Assembly (NCBI GenBank): GCA_021775835.1
Contig: JAJFHC010000191.1
Coordinates: 1 to 61,784 of the forward strand
From: Hyphomicrobiales bacterium
Lineage (GTDB): Bacteria; Pseudomonadota; Alphaproteobacteria; Rhizobiales; JAJFHC01
Direction: 5' to 3'
Length of the DNA stretch: 61,784 bases
Made by a program: the position numbers and the translations under genes
Shown: positions 26,754 through 35,625 of the stretch, piece after piece
How the letters are laid out: each line of letters starts with the position of its first letter
Numbering within the stretch: the first letter of the stretch is position 1
Notes under the pieces: model-generated
Database searches by the model: none
Told to the model about the DNA's origin: nothing
What the model saw: only the letters and a program-made list of their open reading frames with translations

Positions 26754-27541
26754 TTTGAGTCAAATACTTCCCTGTTCAGCCGTTGGGACAGGAACACGAG
26801 CGTGAAACTTACCATCATGATGATCGTTGCCATGGCATTGATCTCTGGCGTTACGCCGAACCGGATCATCGAGTAGATGCGCATGGGCAGTGTGGTCGAA
26901 CTGGAGCCCGCGCCTGCGGTAAAGAAGGCGATGATGAATTCATCGAACGACAGGGTGAATGCAAGCAGGGCGCCAGCAAGGACACCGGGGAAAATCACCG
27001 GAAGCGTGACGCGTCTGAATGTCGTGAACCGGTCAGCGCCCAGATCAATCGACGCTTCAACAATGGCGTGGTCAAAGTTTTTCAGCCGCGTGCGGACGAC
27101 GGCACAGACAAAGGCGATATTGAATACCGCATGGGACAGGATGATCGAGTGAAGTCCAAGCGTAAAATTGAGCAACGTATAGAAAGACAACAAGGCAATT
27201 GCCAGGACAATATCCGGAATGATCATGGGCGCGAACAGGATGGCATCCAGCCCGCTCGACGCCTTGCGCCGCTCCACGCCAAGGGCAAGCATGGTTCCGA
27301 GCACTGTCGAGATGAGGGTCGACGCGACGGCGACAATCACCGTGTTGACAGCAGCCGACAGGATTTCCGGGCTGTTGGCCAGCTTGACGTACCAGTCGAG
27401 TGAAAACCCGGTCCACGCGGTGGGCATGCCGCCGCGATTGAAACTGAGCACCATCAAAACCAGAATCGGCATGTAGAGAAACACATAGGTCAACCGCAGG
27501 TGACCCATGAGGATTTTTCTGGCGGGGTGAATCCTAGCCAC
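26750..27541 (-). CDS. potC: ABC transporter permease, PotC-like
   Basis: The second membrane subunit of the importer, about 263 residues. It has about six hydrophobic helices starting at LTYVFLYMPILVLMVLSFN, and the permease EAA loop appears as EASIDLGADRFTTFRRVTLP. I prefer GTG at 27541, which overlaps the preceding permease stop (TAG) by eight bases. ATGs at 27568, 27556 or 27508 are alternatives. It ends in the ATGA shared with the ATPase gene. Function as a transporter half is secure; the substrate is inferred only. Confidence 0.9.
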   Translation of the reverse strand: MARIHPARKILMGHLRLTYVFLYMPILVLMVLSFNRGGMPTAWTGFSLDWYVKLANSPEILSAAVNTVIVAVASTLISTVLGTMLALGVERRKASSGLDAILFAPMIIPDIVLAIALLSFYTLLNFTLGLHSIILSHAVFNIAFVCAVVRTRLKNFDHAIVEASIDLGADRFTTFRRVTLPVIFPGVLAGALLAFTLSFDEFIIAFFTAGAGSSSTTLPMRIYSMIRFGVTPEINAMATIIMMVSFTLVFLSQRLNREVFDSK

Positions 27542-28391
27542 GGGCACGCCCCTCATCCTGCTGAGCACGGTTTACGGCAACCGCCTGCGCAAACAGCAAC
27601 AGCATCATGATGAAGATGAGCACGAGAGACAAAGCCGCGCCAAAGGGCCAGTCGCGTGCCGACAGGAACTGGTCATAGATCAGGTTCCCGACCATCTGCA
27701 GTCGTCCGCCGCCGAGCAGATCCGGGGTGATGAAATTGCCGATCGAAAGCACAAACACAAACACGGCCCCGGCCGCCACGCCAGGCAGGGTAAGCGGCAA
27801 CGTCACGCGCGTGAAGGTTTTCCACGATGGCGCGCCAAGATCTTCCGAGGCTTCCCGGATTTCAGGGTTAAGCCTCTGAATTGACGAATATATCGCCAGG
27901 ATCACGAAGGGCAGATAGTTGTAGACGAGGCCAGTCACGACAGCGAATTCATTGTAGAGAATGGACAATGGCTCATCGATGACGCCCACCGCCCCCAGCG
28001 ACTTGTTGATGATACCTTCCCGGTTGAGCAACACAATCCAGGCATAGGTCCGGATCAGGTAGTTGCTCCAGAACGGCAGCATGACGAGAAACAGATACCG
28101 GGTCTGTCGGTTCCGGGGTGCCAGAGAGATCGCATAAGCCGCCGGATAGGCGATTATTACGGCAATGACAGTGGCCAGCGTGGCAATACGGGCTGAGTCC
28201 AGGAAGATGGAGAGGTAGACGGGTTCAGCGGAACGGACGAAGTTCTCAAAATTGAAATTATAGTCGATACCGCCATAGGTGCCGCGTTCGAAGAAACTGA
28301 AGAAAAAGATGATCAGGCAGGGAACGATCATGAAAACCGTCAGCCAACCCAGTCCGGGCAGGATGAGCAGCAGGGAGCGGATCTGCTTCAT
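27534..28391 (-). CDS. potB: ABC transporter permease, PotB-like
   Basis: The first membrane subunit, 285 residues. An N-terminal helix (SLLLILPGLGWLTVFMIVPC) is followed by the binding-protein-dependent permease core with the EAA loop EASEDLGAPSWKTFTRVTLP. It lies 76 bases after the binding-protein gene; the gap holds a hairpin. It pairs with the PotC-like subunit to form the translocation channel in the inner membrane. Confidence 0.92.
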   Translation of the reverse strand: MKQIRSLLLILPGLGWLTVFMIVPCLIIFFFSFFERGTYGGIDYNFNFENFVRSAEPVYLSIFLDSARIATLATVIAVIIAYPAAYAISLAPRNRQTRYLFLVMLPFWSNYLIRTYAWIVLLNREGIINKSLGAVGVIDEPLSILYNEFAVVTGLVYNYLPFVILAIYSSIQRLNPEIREASEDLGAPSWKTFTRVTLPLTLPGVAAGAVFVFVLSIGNFITPDLLGGGRLQMVGNLIYDQFLSARDWPFGAALSLVLIFIMMLLLFAQAVAVNRAQQDEGRARG

Positions 28392-28426
28392 GGTGTGGCT
28401 TGCCGTGCGCTGATCGCGATGCCGGT

Positions 28427-28455
28427 CAGGCGGCCCCCAAACAAGGGACCGCCTG
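28427..28455 (-). promoter_or_regulatory. Intercistronic hairpin between potD-like and potB-like genes
   Basis: CAGGCGG and CCGCCTG form a seven-base stem, and CCC/GGG inside the loop can extend it. There is no T-run, so it is probably not a strong terminator. Such hairpins often stabilise the upstream binding-protein mRNA, giving more binding protein than permease. Confidence 0.5.
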
Positions 28456-28467
28456 TCTGGGCAACAG

Positions 28468-29523
28468 TTACTTGGACGCGGTTATTTCAGTGACAGCCTT
28501 GGTGTAGGCCTTCTGGGCATCGCCCAGGTCGCGCAGCTGTTCCTGCTTCATCATATCGGCAGGCGCCATGCCGAGATTCGGATAGCTATCGAAAAGGGCT
28601 TTGTCCAGCGACTCCATGGCGGCCTTGTTCGGGACCTTGTAGAGAATGTTCTCCGCAACCCACTTGCCGGTGTCGGCGCTGAGCACATAATTGATGAACT
28701 TGTGAGCGGCAGCCTTGTTCTCCGAGGCCGCCGTCACGACCATGGTGTCGACCCAAAGATCGGTGCCTTCCTTCGGGATGACATATTTGATCTTCTTGTT
28801 TTCGCCGATACCATAGTTGCACCAGCCGTCCCAGGCATGAACCAGGCTCGCTTCGCCGGACACCAGCTTGGAATAGAATGTGGTGTCGTCGTAGGCGAGA
28901 AGGTTCTTCTTGGCTTCGATCAGAAGGTTCTTCACTTCGTCGATATGGCCCTGATCGGCGTCATTGACCGAGTAACCCTTGGCGAGCAGGCCCGCCGCCA
29001 TCAGCCAGCGGTCGGTTGCCAGCATCGTGATCTTGCCTTTCAGAGCGGCGGCCGGCTTCAGGAGATCGTTCCAGCTCGACGGATCACCTTCTACAAGGTC
29101 GGAGCGATAACACAGACCCGTGGTGCCCCAGGCATAGGGCGCCGAGAACGTGTTGCCCGGATCATAGGCAAGCTTGCCGGCCTCTGGATAGAGGTTGGCC
29201 ATGTTGGGGACCTGCGCGTGGTCGATATTGGCGGACAGGCCAAGCTTGTTCAAAACCTCGGCAAATGGAGACGATACGAACAACACGTCGTACCCCTTGC
29301 CTTTGCCCGCCACAACCTTGCCCATGATTTCTTCATTGGTGGCATGAAGCGAGACTTCCACTTCGATGCCGGTTGCCGCTTTGAATTTCTCCGGCAGGTC
29401 TTTCGGCATGTAGCCGTCCCAGTTGGAGATGACGATCTTGTCGGCTGCCATCGAGGCACCTGCTCCAAGGGCCGCGGCAATTGCAAATGCAGCACCTGCA
29501 GTCAAAAGCTTGATCATTTTCAT
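28468..29523 (-). CDS. potD: Periplasmic polyamine-type substrate-binding protein (PotD-like)
   Basis: A 351-residue binding protein of the PotD/PotF class. A clear Sec signal peptide covers about residues 1-26 (LLTAGAAFAIAAALGAGASMA, cleavage before ADKIV). The mature part begins KIVISNWDGYMPKDLPEKF, the typical start of extracellular spermidine/putrescine-binding folds, and carries WDGWCNYGIGE in the ligand region. A strong GGGAGGAAAA ribosome site precedes the ATG. It is the first gene of the nine-gene operon. The 192 bases upstream, between it and the GntR gene, are AT-rich and should hold the promoter. The true ligand may be a polyamine or another amino compound. Confidence 0.93.
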   Translation of the reverse strand: MKMIKLLTAGAAFAIAAALGAGASMAADKIVISNWDGYMPKDLPEKFKAATGIEVEVSLHATNEEIMGKVVAGKGKGYDVLFVSSPFAEVLNKLGLSANIDHAQVPNMANLYPEAGKLAYDPGNTFSAPYAWGTTGLCYRSDLVEGDPSSWNDLLKPAAALKGKITMLATDRWLMAAGLLAKGYSVNDADQGHIDEVKNLLIEAKKNLLAYDDTTFYSKLVSGEASLVHAWDGWCNYGIGENKKIKYVIPKEGTDLWVDTMVVTAASENKAAAHKFINYVLSADTGKWVAENILYKVPNKAAMESLDKALFDSYPNLGMAPADMMKQEQLRDLGDAQKAYTKAVTEITASK

Positions 29524-29715
29524 GGATGATTTTCCTCCCTGCTCTTTTCACCAAAATTCGCAGACTCACACGGCGGATTCCCGCTGCCGGCAAGCCTGCG
29601 TTCGCTTGTTGCTTGTGGTCATATTGTTTTTTTATCGAAAATAATACAACAACTTTTTTGAACACACTAGCGGTGCCAATTCAACCTTGGGGAAAAATCA
29701 CAATCTTTCAGGATC

Positions 29716-30621
29716 TTAGCGACGCGTAAGCCGTCGATGCGCCAGAACGCGCACTTTACGGAAGTCTGGGCGTGCTGCGTCGGAACGTTGGATATGGAGG
29801 GTCATCTTGTCGGCGGCATCGACCAGGTTGCCCGCCTCAATCGCATCGAGGATGGCCATATGTTCGGCGAAGGACACTTCGTGCTGTTCACGGGTGATGT
29901 ACGTCTCATACTCAGACAACCGCCGCAATCTGGTCTGCTGGCAGATTGCCTGGGCAAGAAACCGATTGCCGCAGGCTCTTGCCAGGGTGTCGTGAAACTC
30001 GGCATCGATGTTGAACAGGCTGGCAATCGATTCGTTTTCCAGCCCTGCGTCGAGTGCAGCTTCATGCATCCGGCGCAATTGGCGAATTTTGGCGTCGGGC
30101 AGATCAAACCGGGCTTCACGCAGAGCCGCAGATTCGATTGTCAGCCGATAGCGATAGCTTTCCTGGTACGATGCTTCATCGTTAAGGGCGGGTCCGAAAA
30201 CCCAGTTATGGCCGGTCGTCTTTTCAACCAGTCCATCTTCCTGCATGCGTGCGAGAACCTTCAGGATAACAGTCCTGCCGACATCATAGCGGCGGACAAG
30301 GTCGCCCACCGAAACCTGATTGCCCAACAGATTGGCAAAACGTTCGCTGGCAATCTGGCGGTATATGCGTTCGGTATCGGCCTGGGGCAGGCTGATCTGC
30401 TCGAAGTCCGGCGTGCCCGGTGTCAGCTGGAGAAAATAGCCCTGGTTCTGCTCGGAGCGAACGACCTGCAACTGTTCAAGCTGCTTCAGGGCGGTGCGGA
30501 TCGGCGAGCGCGAAATGCCCAGCACATCGGCCAGCCACTGCTCGCGGATATGAAAGCCCGACGCCGCACCCTCACGGCGCAGAATATCGAGGATCTTTCT
30601 GGTCACCTCTGTTTTTGACAT
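29716..30621 (-). CDS. GntR-family transcriptional regulator with FCD domain
   Basis: A repressor/activator of about 301 residues. The N-terminal winged helix (HIREQWLADVLGISRSPIRTALKQLEQLQVV) is followed by a second wHTH-like region (VGDLVRRYDVGRTVILKVLARMQEDGL) and a C-terminal all-helical FCD ligand domain (SLFNIDAEFHDTLARACGNRFLAQ) with the usual metal-site aspartate and histidines. Two winged-helix-like segments in tandem before the FCD domain are not typical of GntR proteins. I place the start at ATG 30621, behind GGAGG; a GTG at 30633 lacks a ribosome site. It lies upstream of the Pot-type operon on the same strand and divergently from the sugar-acid dehydratase, so it may control either; a palindrome at 30799 is a candidate site. 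Confidence 0.88.
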   Translation of the reverse strand: MSKTEVTRKILDILRREGAASGFHIREQWLADVLGISRSPIRTALKQLEQLQVVRSEQNQGYFLQLTPGTPDFEQISLPQADTERIYRQIASERFANLLGNQVSVGDLVRRYDVGRTVILKVLARMQEDGLVEKTTGHNWVFGPALNDEASYQESYRYRLTIESAALREARFDLPDAKIRQLRRMHEAALDAGLENESIASLFNIDAEFHDTLARACGNRFLAQAICQQTRLRRLSEYETYITREQHEVSFAEHMAILDAIEAGNLVDAADKMTLHIQRSDAARPDFRKVRVLAHRRLTRR

Positions 30622-30798
30622 AGGCCTCCACACACTGGCTGCAACTCGGAACGTTGATCTTATAGTCCGAAAATCATTGCAGCGGGAGGCTGTTTGCTTG
30701 AAATTAAGATGTTGCCCTTCCCGGGACGCGGCATCGGAGTACTCCTAACTAATGCCCCACAGGACACCACAATCGTTTTATATTCGCATCTAAGTCGC

Positions 30799-30814
30799 TT
30801 GGCATACGTGCCAG
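30799..30814. promoter_or_regulatory. Palindrome in the divergent GntR / dehydratase intergenic region
   Basis: TGGCA-TACG-TGCCA is a perfect two-fold site of the size and layout seen for GntR/FCD regulators. It is about 40 bases upstream of the dehydratase start, where a bound repressor would block initiation. Assignment to the adjacent regulator is inference. Confidence 0.45.
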
Positions 30815-30854
30815 GCATCGGCTCGACCAGATCAGACTACCGGGGAACAACTCT

Positions 30855-32594
30855 ATGATAACAAAAAAGAAATCGGCAGAAGAGTTGCGCAGTTTCCGGT
30901 GGCTTGGCGTGCAGGATCTGCGGGCCTTCGGGCATCGTTCACGTGCCATGCAGATGGGATATGCGCCGGAGGACTGGGTCGGCAAACCGCTGATTGCCAT
31001 TCTCAATACCTGGTCCGACATCAATCCGTGTCACGCCCATTTCAAGCACCGGGTCGACGACGTCAAACGCGGCGTGCTGCAGGCCGGCGGCTTTCCGATC
31101 GAACTGCCCGCTCTTTCGCTTTCGGAAAATTTCGTCAAGCCGACAACCATGCTCTACCGCAACCTGCTGGCCATGGAGGTGGAGGAACTGCTCAGGTCCC
31201 ACCCGGTCGACGGTGCCGTGCTGATGGGCGGTTGTGACAAGACCACGCCGGGCCTTTTGCTGGGCGCCACCAGCATGAACATACCGGCGATCTACCTGCC
31301 CGCCGGGCCGATGTTGCGCGGCAACTGGCGGGGCAAGACCCTGGGGTCAGGCTCTGACGGCTGGAAGTACTGGGACGAGATGCGTGCCGGCGAGATCTCC
31401 GCGCAGCAATGGTCGGAGATCGAGGGCGGCATTGCGCGTTCCTACGGCCATTGCATGACCATGGGCACGGCGAGCACGATGACGGCGACCACGGAAGCGC
31501 TCGGTATGACGCTGCCCGGCGCCTCGTCGATACCGGCGGCCGATGCCAACCACATCCGCATGAGTGCCGCCACGGGCCGGCGGATCGTGGAGATGGTCTG
31601 GGAGGATGTGACTCCTGACCAGATCCTGACCCGGCCAGCTTTCGACAATGCCATCACCGTGGCCATGGCCATGGGCTGCTCAACCAATGCCACCATCCAC
31701 CTGATCGCCCAGGCGCGCCGGGCAGGCCATGATCTGGGGCTGGAGGATTTCGACAAGGCGAGCCGCACAGTGCCTGTGGTCGCCAATGTCAGGCCATCGG
31801 GCGATCGCTACCTGATGGAGGATTTCTACTATGCCGGCGGCCTGCCAGCGCTCATGAAACAGATTGCCGGCCACCTCGACCTTTCGGCACGCACGGTATC
31901 GGGGAAAACATTAGGGGACGATATCGCCGAGGCCGAAGTCTTCGACGATGATGTCATCCGGAGCACAGACAATCCGATTTATGCCGAAGGTGCGCTGGCT
32001 GTGCTACGCGGGAATCTGGCACCGGACGGGTGCATCATCAAACCGTCGGCATGCGAGGCCCGTTTCCTGAAGCACACAGGCCCGGCCCTCGTGTTCGACA
32101 GCTATGCTGATCTCAAGGCGCGCATAGACGACGAAGATCTCGATGTCACGCCCGACACGGTTCTGATTTCACGCAACGATGGACCGCAGGGCGGTCCCGG
32201 CATGCCGGAATGGGGCATGTTGCCAATTCCGAAGAAACTGCTCCGCCTGGGTGTCCGGGACATGTTGCGTATTTCTGACGCCCGGATGAGCGGGACCAGC
32301 TATGGTGCCTGTATCCTGCACGTGGCTCCGGAGGCCCATGTGGGCGGCCCGCTGGCTCTGATCAGGACCGGTGACCAGGTAACTGTGGACGTGGATGCCC
32401 GGCGGATCGACATGGACGTCAGCGATACGGAACTTGAAGAACGCCGGAGAACGTTCAAGCCCCGCGCAGCGGCATTCGAACGCGGTTACGGCTGGATGTT
32501 CAACCGTCATATCCAGCAGGCCAACCTGGGTTGCGATTTCGACTTCCTGCAAACCAGCTACGGCGCGGCCACAGGAGAGCCGGCGATCCTTTAG
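30855..32594 (+). CDS. IlvD/Edd-family dehydratase, L-arabinonate dehydratase-like
   Basis: A 579-residue Fe-S dehydratase. Three cysteines occupy C59 (INPCH), C127 (GGCDK) and C200 (GHCMTMG). As I recall, this is the same spacing as the [2Fe-2S] ligands of the Rhizobium L-arabinonate dehydratase, a protein of the same length. The family removes water from sugar acids such as arabinonate or xylonate, or from dihydroxy acids, giving 2-keto-3-deoxy acids. The active-site region SDARMSGTSYGA is intact. GGGGAA precedes the ATG. It is divergent from the GntR gene and converges on the IolG-like gene. A sugar-acid substrate is more likely than a role in valine synthesis; exact specificity is not readable. 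Confidence 0.9.
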   Translation: MITKKKSAEELRSFRWLGVQDLRAFGHRSRAMQMGYAPEDWVGKPLIAILNTWSDINPCHAHFKHRVDDVKRGVLQAGGFPIELPALSLSENFVKPTTMLYRNLLAMEVEELLRSHPVDGAVLMGGCDKTTPGLLLGATSMNIPAIYLPAGPMLRGNWRGKTLGSGSDGWKYWDEMRAGEISAQQWSEIEGGIARSYGHCMTMGTASTMTATTEALGMTLPGASSIPAADANHIRMSAATGRRIVEMVWEDVTPDQILTRPAFDNAITVAMAMGCSTNATIHLIAQARRAGHDLGLEDFDKASRTVPVVANVRPSGDRYLMEDFYYAGGLPALMKQIAGHLDLSARTVSGKTLGDDIAEAEVFDDDVIRSTDNPIYAEGALAVLRGNLAPDGCIIKPSACEARFLKHTGPALVFDSYADLKARIDDEDLDVTPDTVLISRNDGPQGGPGMPEWGMLPIPKKLLRLGVRDMLRISDARMSGTSYGACILHVAPEAHVGGPLALIRTGDQVTVDVDARRIDMDVSDTELEERRRTFKPRAAAFERGYGWMFNRHIQQANLGCDFDFLQTSYGAATGEPAIL

Positions 32595-32619
32595 GATTCT
32601 TCATCCTGGGATCGGATAC

Positions 32620-33600
32620 CTACCGGTTTCGCTTTTCCATGACGGACGAATGGGCACGGTCCGCCAGCTCAAGCGCCATCAAGCCATCGTGGCCGTCGGG
32701 ATATGACACATTTTGTCCCGCTGCCAGAGCGCAGAAGGTTTCGATCTCGCGTCTGTAGGCCTGCGCATATCGTTCCGTGAAGAAGGGCTCCAACGGGGCG
32801 GCGGTCTGTCCGTTTGCATTCGAAACCGAAACCGACGTCGTGCGATGGTTGTCGGCCTGAACCATGCCTTTCGAACCATGCACTTCGATACGCTGGTCGT
32901 AACCATAGGAGGCGCGGCGGGAATTGGTGATGACCGCAATCCTGCCGCTGGCGGACCGCAAGGTCGCGGACGCGGTATCGTAGTCGCCAGCGTCGCCGAT
33001 GGCCTCGTCGATGAGAATGGACGCAGTGGCGCTCACTTCCGTTATCTCTTCGTCCAACAGGTACCGCACCATATCAAAATCATGGATCATCATGTCGCGG
33101 AATATCCCACCCGAACGCTGCAGATACTCGTTTGGCGGTGCCACTGGATCGCGGGAGATTATCTGGATCAGTTCCATGTCCCCGATCGATCCGGACTCAA
33201 TTTCGGCTTTGACTCGGGCAAAACTTGGATCGAAACGGCGGTTGAATCCGATCATCAGTCTGGTCTGCATGCTCTCGACCGTCTTCAGGCAGGCACGGAC
33301 ACGGCCAGCGTCGAGGTCGATCGGTTTCTCGCAAAAGATGACCTTGCCGGCAATGGCAGCCCGTTCAACAAGATCGGCGTGAAGATCCGTCGGTGTCGCG
33401 ATAATAACGGCAGGGATATCCGGGTCATCCATGATCTTCTCGACTGATGCCGACTGCGCGCCCGTCATGTCACAGATCGCGCGGACAGCGGCTTCATCCG
33501 GATCGAAAACAGCCGCCACGTGAGCGTCCCTCACGCCACCGACGGATGTGGCATGGATCATGCCGATGCGGCCTGCGCCGAGCAATCCGATTCTCACCAT
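32620..33600 (-). CDS. iolG: Gfo/Idh/MocA oxidoreductase, inositol 2-dehydrogenase-like (IolG)
   Basis: An NAD(P)-dependent dehydrogenase of 326 residues. It starts MVRIGLLGAGRIGMIHA (Rossmann), carries the catalytic EKP lysine in CEKPIDLD, and has GGIFRDMMIHDFDMVRYL, the segment with active-site aspartate and histidine typical of myo-inositol 2-dehydrogenases. It would oxidise an inositol to the inosose used by IolE. The start at 33600 is chosen because the upstream extension is not conserved-looking and lies in the regulatory gap. The gene is divergent from the rest of the iol-like genes and shares a 197-base intergenic region with them that contains a strong inverted repeat. Confidence 0.88.
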   Translation of the reverse strand: MVRIGLLGAGRIGMIHATSVGGVRDAHVAAVFDPDEAAVRAICDMTGAQSASVEKIMDDPDIPAVIIATPTDLHADLVERAAIAGKVIFCEKPIDLDAGRVRACLKTVESMQTRLMIGFNRRFDPSFARVKAEIESGSIGDMELIQIISRDPVAPPNEYLQRSGGIFRDMMIHDFDMVRYLLDEEITEVSATASILIDEAIGDAGDYDTASATLRSASGRIAVITNSRRASYGYDQRIEVHGSKGMVQADNHRTTSVSVSNANGQTAAPLEPFFTERYAQAYRREIETFCALAAGQNVSYPDGHDGLMALELADRAHSSVMEKRNR

Positions 33601-33674
33601 GACGGTAATCCATTCTGTTGGTCTGATCCCGGAACACCCGACATTTGATGCATCATTACCGATGTGCTCTCGCG

Positions 33675-33709
33675 TTTGATGCAAATTGTTGGTCTCAATT
33701 GGCATCAAA
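33675..33709. promoter_or_regulatory. Large inverted repeat in the iolG-like / dehydrogenase divergent promoter
   Basis: TTTGATGCAAATTG (33675-33688) and CAATTGGCATCAAA (33696-33709) are inverted copies matching at 13 of 14 positions with a seven-base spacer. A further related palindrome, TGATGCATCA, lies at 33646-33655. The arrangement suggests a dimer or tetramer operator controlling both divergent units. No regulator gene adjoins it; the GntR protein at 29716 is the nearest candidate, but its own intergenic palindrome differs. Confidence 0.6.
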
Positions 33710-33797
33710 ATCAAGAATGTGATGTCTGCGAAATCCAATTCCAACTAAACATGAACCCGAACAACAAGACTCAAGCGACATCTTCTGAGGAGACAAC

Positions 33798-34697
33798 ATG
33801 AATAAAGTTGGCGTAATCGGGCTTGGCGACATGGGTTCAGGTTTGGCGAAGAACCTGATTGCCAACGGATTTGAAACCAGGGGCCTCGATCTGAGCGAAA
33901 AACGCATGACGGATTTCACGGCGATGGGCGGCGTTGGTACAGCGTCTGTTTCTGAAATCGGAGAGGCGTGCCAGGCGGTCTTTGTCATGGTGATGACCGG
34001 GGCGCAGGCGAAGCAGGTCATTCTCGGCGACGGCGAATCTCCTGGCCTTGCAGGCAGTATGCAGCCTGGGGGCGTTATCCTGCTCACGGCCACGATCAAG
34101 GCCGACGAAGCCCGTGACATCGGTGCCGGACTTGCCGACACGCAACTCGACTTCATCGACACGCCTGTGAGCGGTGGGTTTCCCGGCGCCCAGAACGGCA
34201 CCCTGACGATGATGGCATCCGGCTCGGCGGCCCAGCTCGAGAAAGCCCGTCCGGTGATGGAAGCGGTCAGCGGCACCATCCACCAGGTGGGCACGGAGCC
34301 GGGCATGGGCCAGACGGTCAAAGCCTGCCTGCAGTCCCTGATCGGGTCGATATTTTCCGCCACATTTGAAGCCTCAGCCCTTGCCGCCAAGGCCGGGGTC
34401 GACGCGGATGCGTTTTACAAGGTCGTCTCCACATCAGGTGCGGGCTGCGGTGTGGCCAATTCGGCGCTGGAGAACATCATAGACGGGAAATTCGAAGGGA
34501 CCGGCAGCCACATCAACACCATGTACAAGGACCTGACGATCTCGCTCGATCTGGCAAGGGATCTCGGCGTGCCGCTGTTCACGGCGGCTACCGCGATGCA
34601 GCTTTTCCAGGCTGGCCGGACCAAACATCCCGAAGGCGACAACTGGGTCGTAACACGGGTCATTGAGGATATTATCGGTGCCGGGCTCAGGCGCTGA
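33798..34697 (+). CDS. NAD-dependent hydroxyacid dehydrogenase, LtnD / HIBADH family
   Basis: A 299-residue beta-hydroxyacid dehydrogenase. GVIGLGDMGSGLAKNL is the nucleotide-binding motif, DTPVSGGFPGA the substrate loop, and the catalytic lysine lies in GMGQTVKACLQSLIGS. It belongs to the same superfamily as the protein at 17321 but looks clearly different in sequence, so it is not a recent duplicate. TGAGGAGA precedes the ATG. It leads the plus-strand run with a sugar isomerase, IolD and IolE, which suggests a role in the oxidation of a sugar-derived hydroxyacid. Confidence 0.88.
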   Translation: MNKVGVIGLGDMGSGLAKNLIANGFETRGLDLSEKRMTDFTAMGGVGTASVSEIGEACQAVFVMVMTGAQAKQVILGDGESPGLAGSMQPGGVILLTATIKADEARDIGAGLADTQLDFIDTPVSGGFPGAQNGTLTMMASGSAAQLEKARPVMEAVSGTIHQVGTEPGMGQTVKACLQSLIGSIFSATFEASALAAKAGVDADAFYKVVSTSGAGCGVANSALENIIDGKFEGTGSHINTMYKDLTISLDLARDLGVPLFTAATAMQLFQAGRTKHPEGDNWVVTRVIEDIIGAGLRR

Positions 34698-34712
34698 CGG
34701 GGAGCAGAGATC

Positions 34713-35579
34713 ATGAAACTTGGCGTTATTACAGACGGCATCAGCCGCGATCTGTCCCATTCACTCAGGGTCATGGACGAATTCGACCTTGAATATGCGG
34801 AACTGCAGTTCATCGGCGACAAGGAGGTGGGCGACCTTGACCAACAAGAGCGGGCAAACGCACTCAAACTGATCAATCAGCACGGCAAGCAGGTTTCCTG
34901 TATTTCCCGGCATCAGTTAGCCGGCATGCAGATGGCAACCGCCAGGCCCGGCGATGCGGATCACATCCGGCACATGGACGCGCTCAAGCGTTGCATCGAG
35001 ATGGCCCAGGAGTTTTCCTGCAAAACCGTGCGCATCATGACCGGCAAAAAGGAAATGATCCTGTGGGGCCTGAACGGTGCCGAAAAGTGGAACGTGGCCA
35101 GGGGTGCCTGGGATGCGCAACTGCCGCTGATTGCACCGGCCGTAGACCTGGCGCGGTCCGAAGGGGTGACGCTGGTGGTGGAGACAGGTAACGGCACGAT
35201 GGTCAATTCCTGCTGGACAGGGCGCAAGTTGATCGACGACCTGGACGCCAAGGATACGCTGAAGATCCTGTGGGACCCGGCCAACAACTGCTGGGCGCAT
35301 GAGACCGCCTGGCCCGACGGCTACGAAGTGATGAAAGGCGGCTATCTTGGCCATATCCACATCAAGGACGTCCATGTGGACACGCCCAAGGCCACTCTCG
35401 AAGTGCGCCCGATAATGCAAGGCCAGTTGGCGGGCCAGTTTGAACCCATGGCCGATGCGCTGCGGGCGGACGGTTATGACGGTGTGATATCCTTCGAGAG
35501 CGTTTATCATCCGGGCGACGGCGATTTCGAAGCCGGGTTCCGCCAGAACATCGGCATATTCAGATCGTTGTTCGCATAA
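34713..35579 (+). CDS. Sugar phosphate isomerase/epimerase-type TIM-barrel protein (AP endonuclease 2 superfamily)
   Basis: A 288-residue xylose-isomerase-like TIM barrel. It starts MKLGVITDGISRDLSHSL. The metal-binding region has VVETGNGT, then LKILWDPANNCW and GHIHIKDVHVD, and ends with VISFESVYHPGDGDFE; these are the Glu, Asp, His and Glu positions expected of the fold. It begins 15 bases after the dehydrogenase, behind GGGGAGC. It probably isomerises or epimerises a keto-sugar or inosose in the pathway; IolI- or IolE-like activities are possible, but the exact one cannot be read. Confidence 0.86.
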   Translation: MKLGVITDGISRDLSHSLRVMDEFDLEYAELQFIGDKEVGDLDQQERANALKLINQHGKQVSCISRHQLAGMQMATARPGDADHIRHMDALKRCIEMAQEFSCKTVRIMTGKKEMILWGLNGAEKWNVARGAWDAQLPLIAPAVDLARSEGVTLVVETGNGTMVNSCWTGRKLIDDLDAKDTLKILWDPANNCWAHETAWPDGYEVMKGGYLGHIHIKDVHVDTPKATLEVRPIMQGQLAGQFEPMADALRADGYDGVISFESVYHPGDGDFEAGFRQNIGIFRSLFA

Positions 35580-35625
35580 GGTAACCGTTTGCTCAGGCGG
35601 CAGACCAAAGCCAGGAGGCACAACC

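Noticed and set aside
30855..32594. Assignment as ilvD for branched-chain amino acid synthesis
   Set aside because: The cysteine spacing, length and inositol/sugar-acid neighbours fit the sugar-acid dehydratase branch better.
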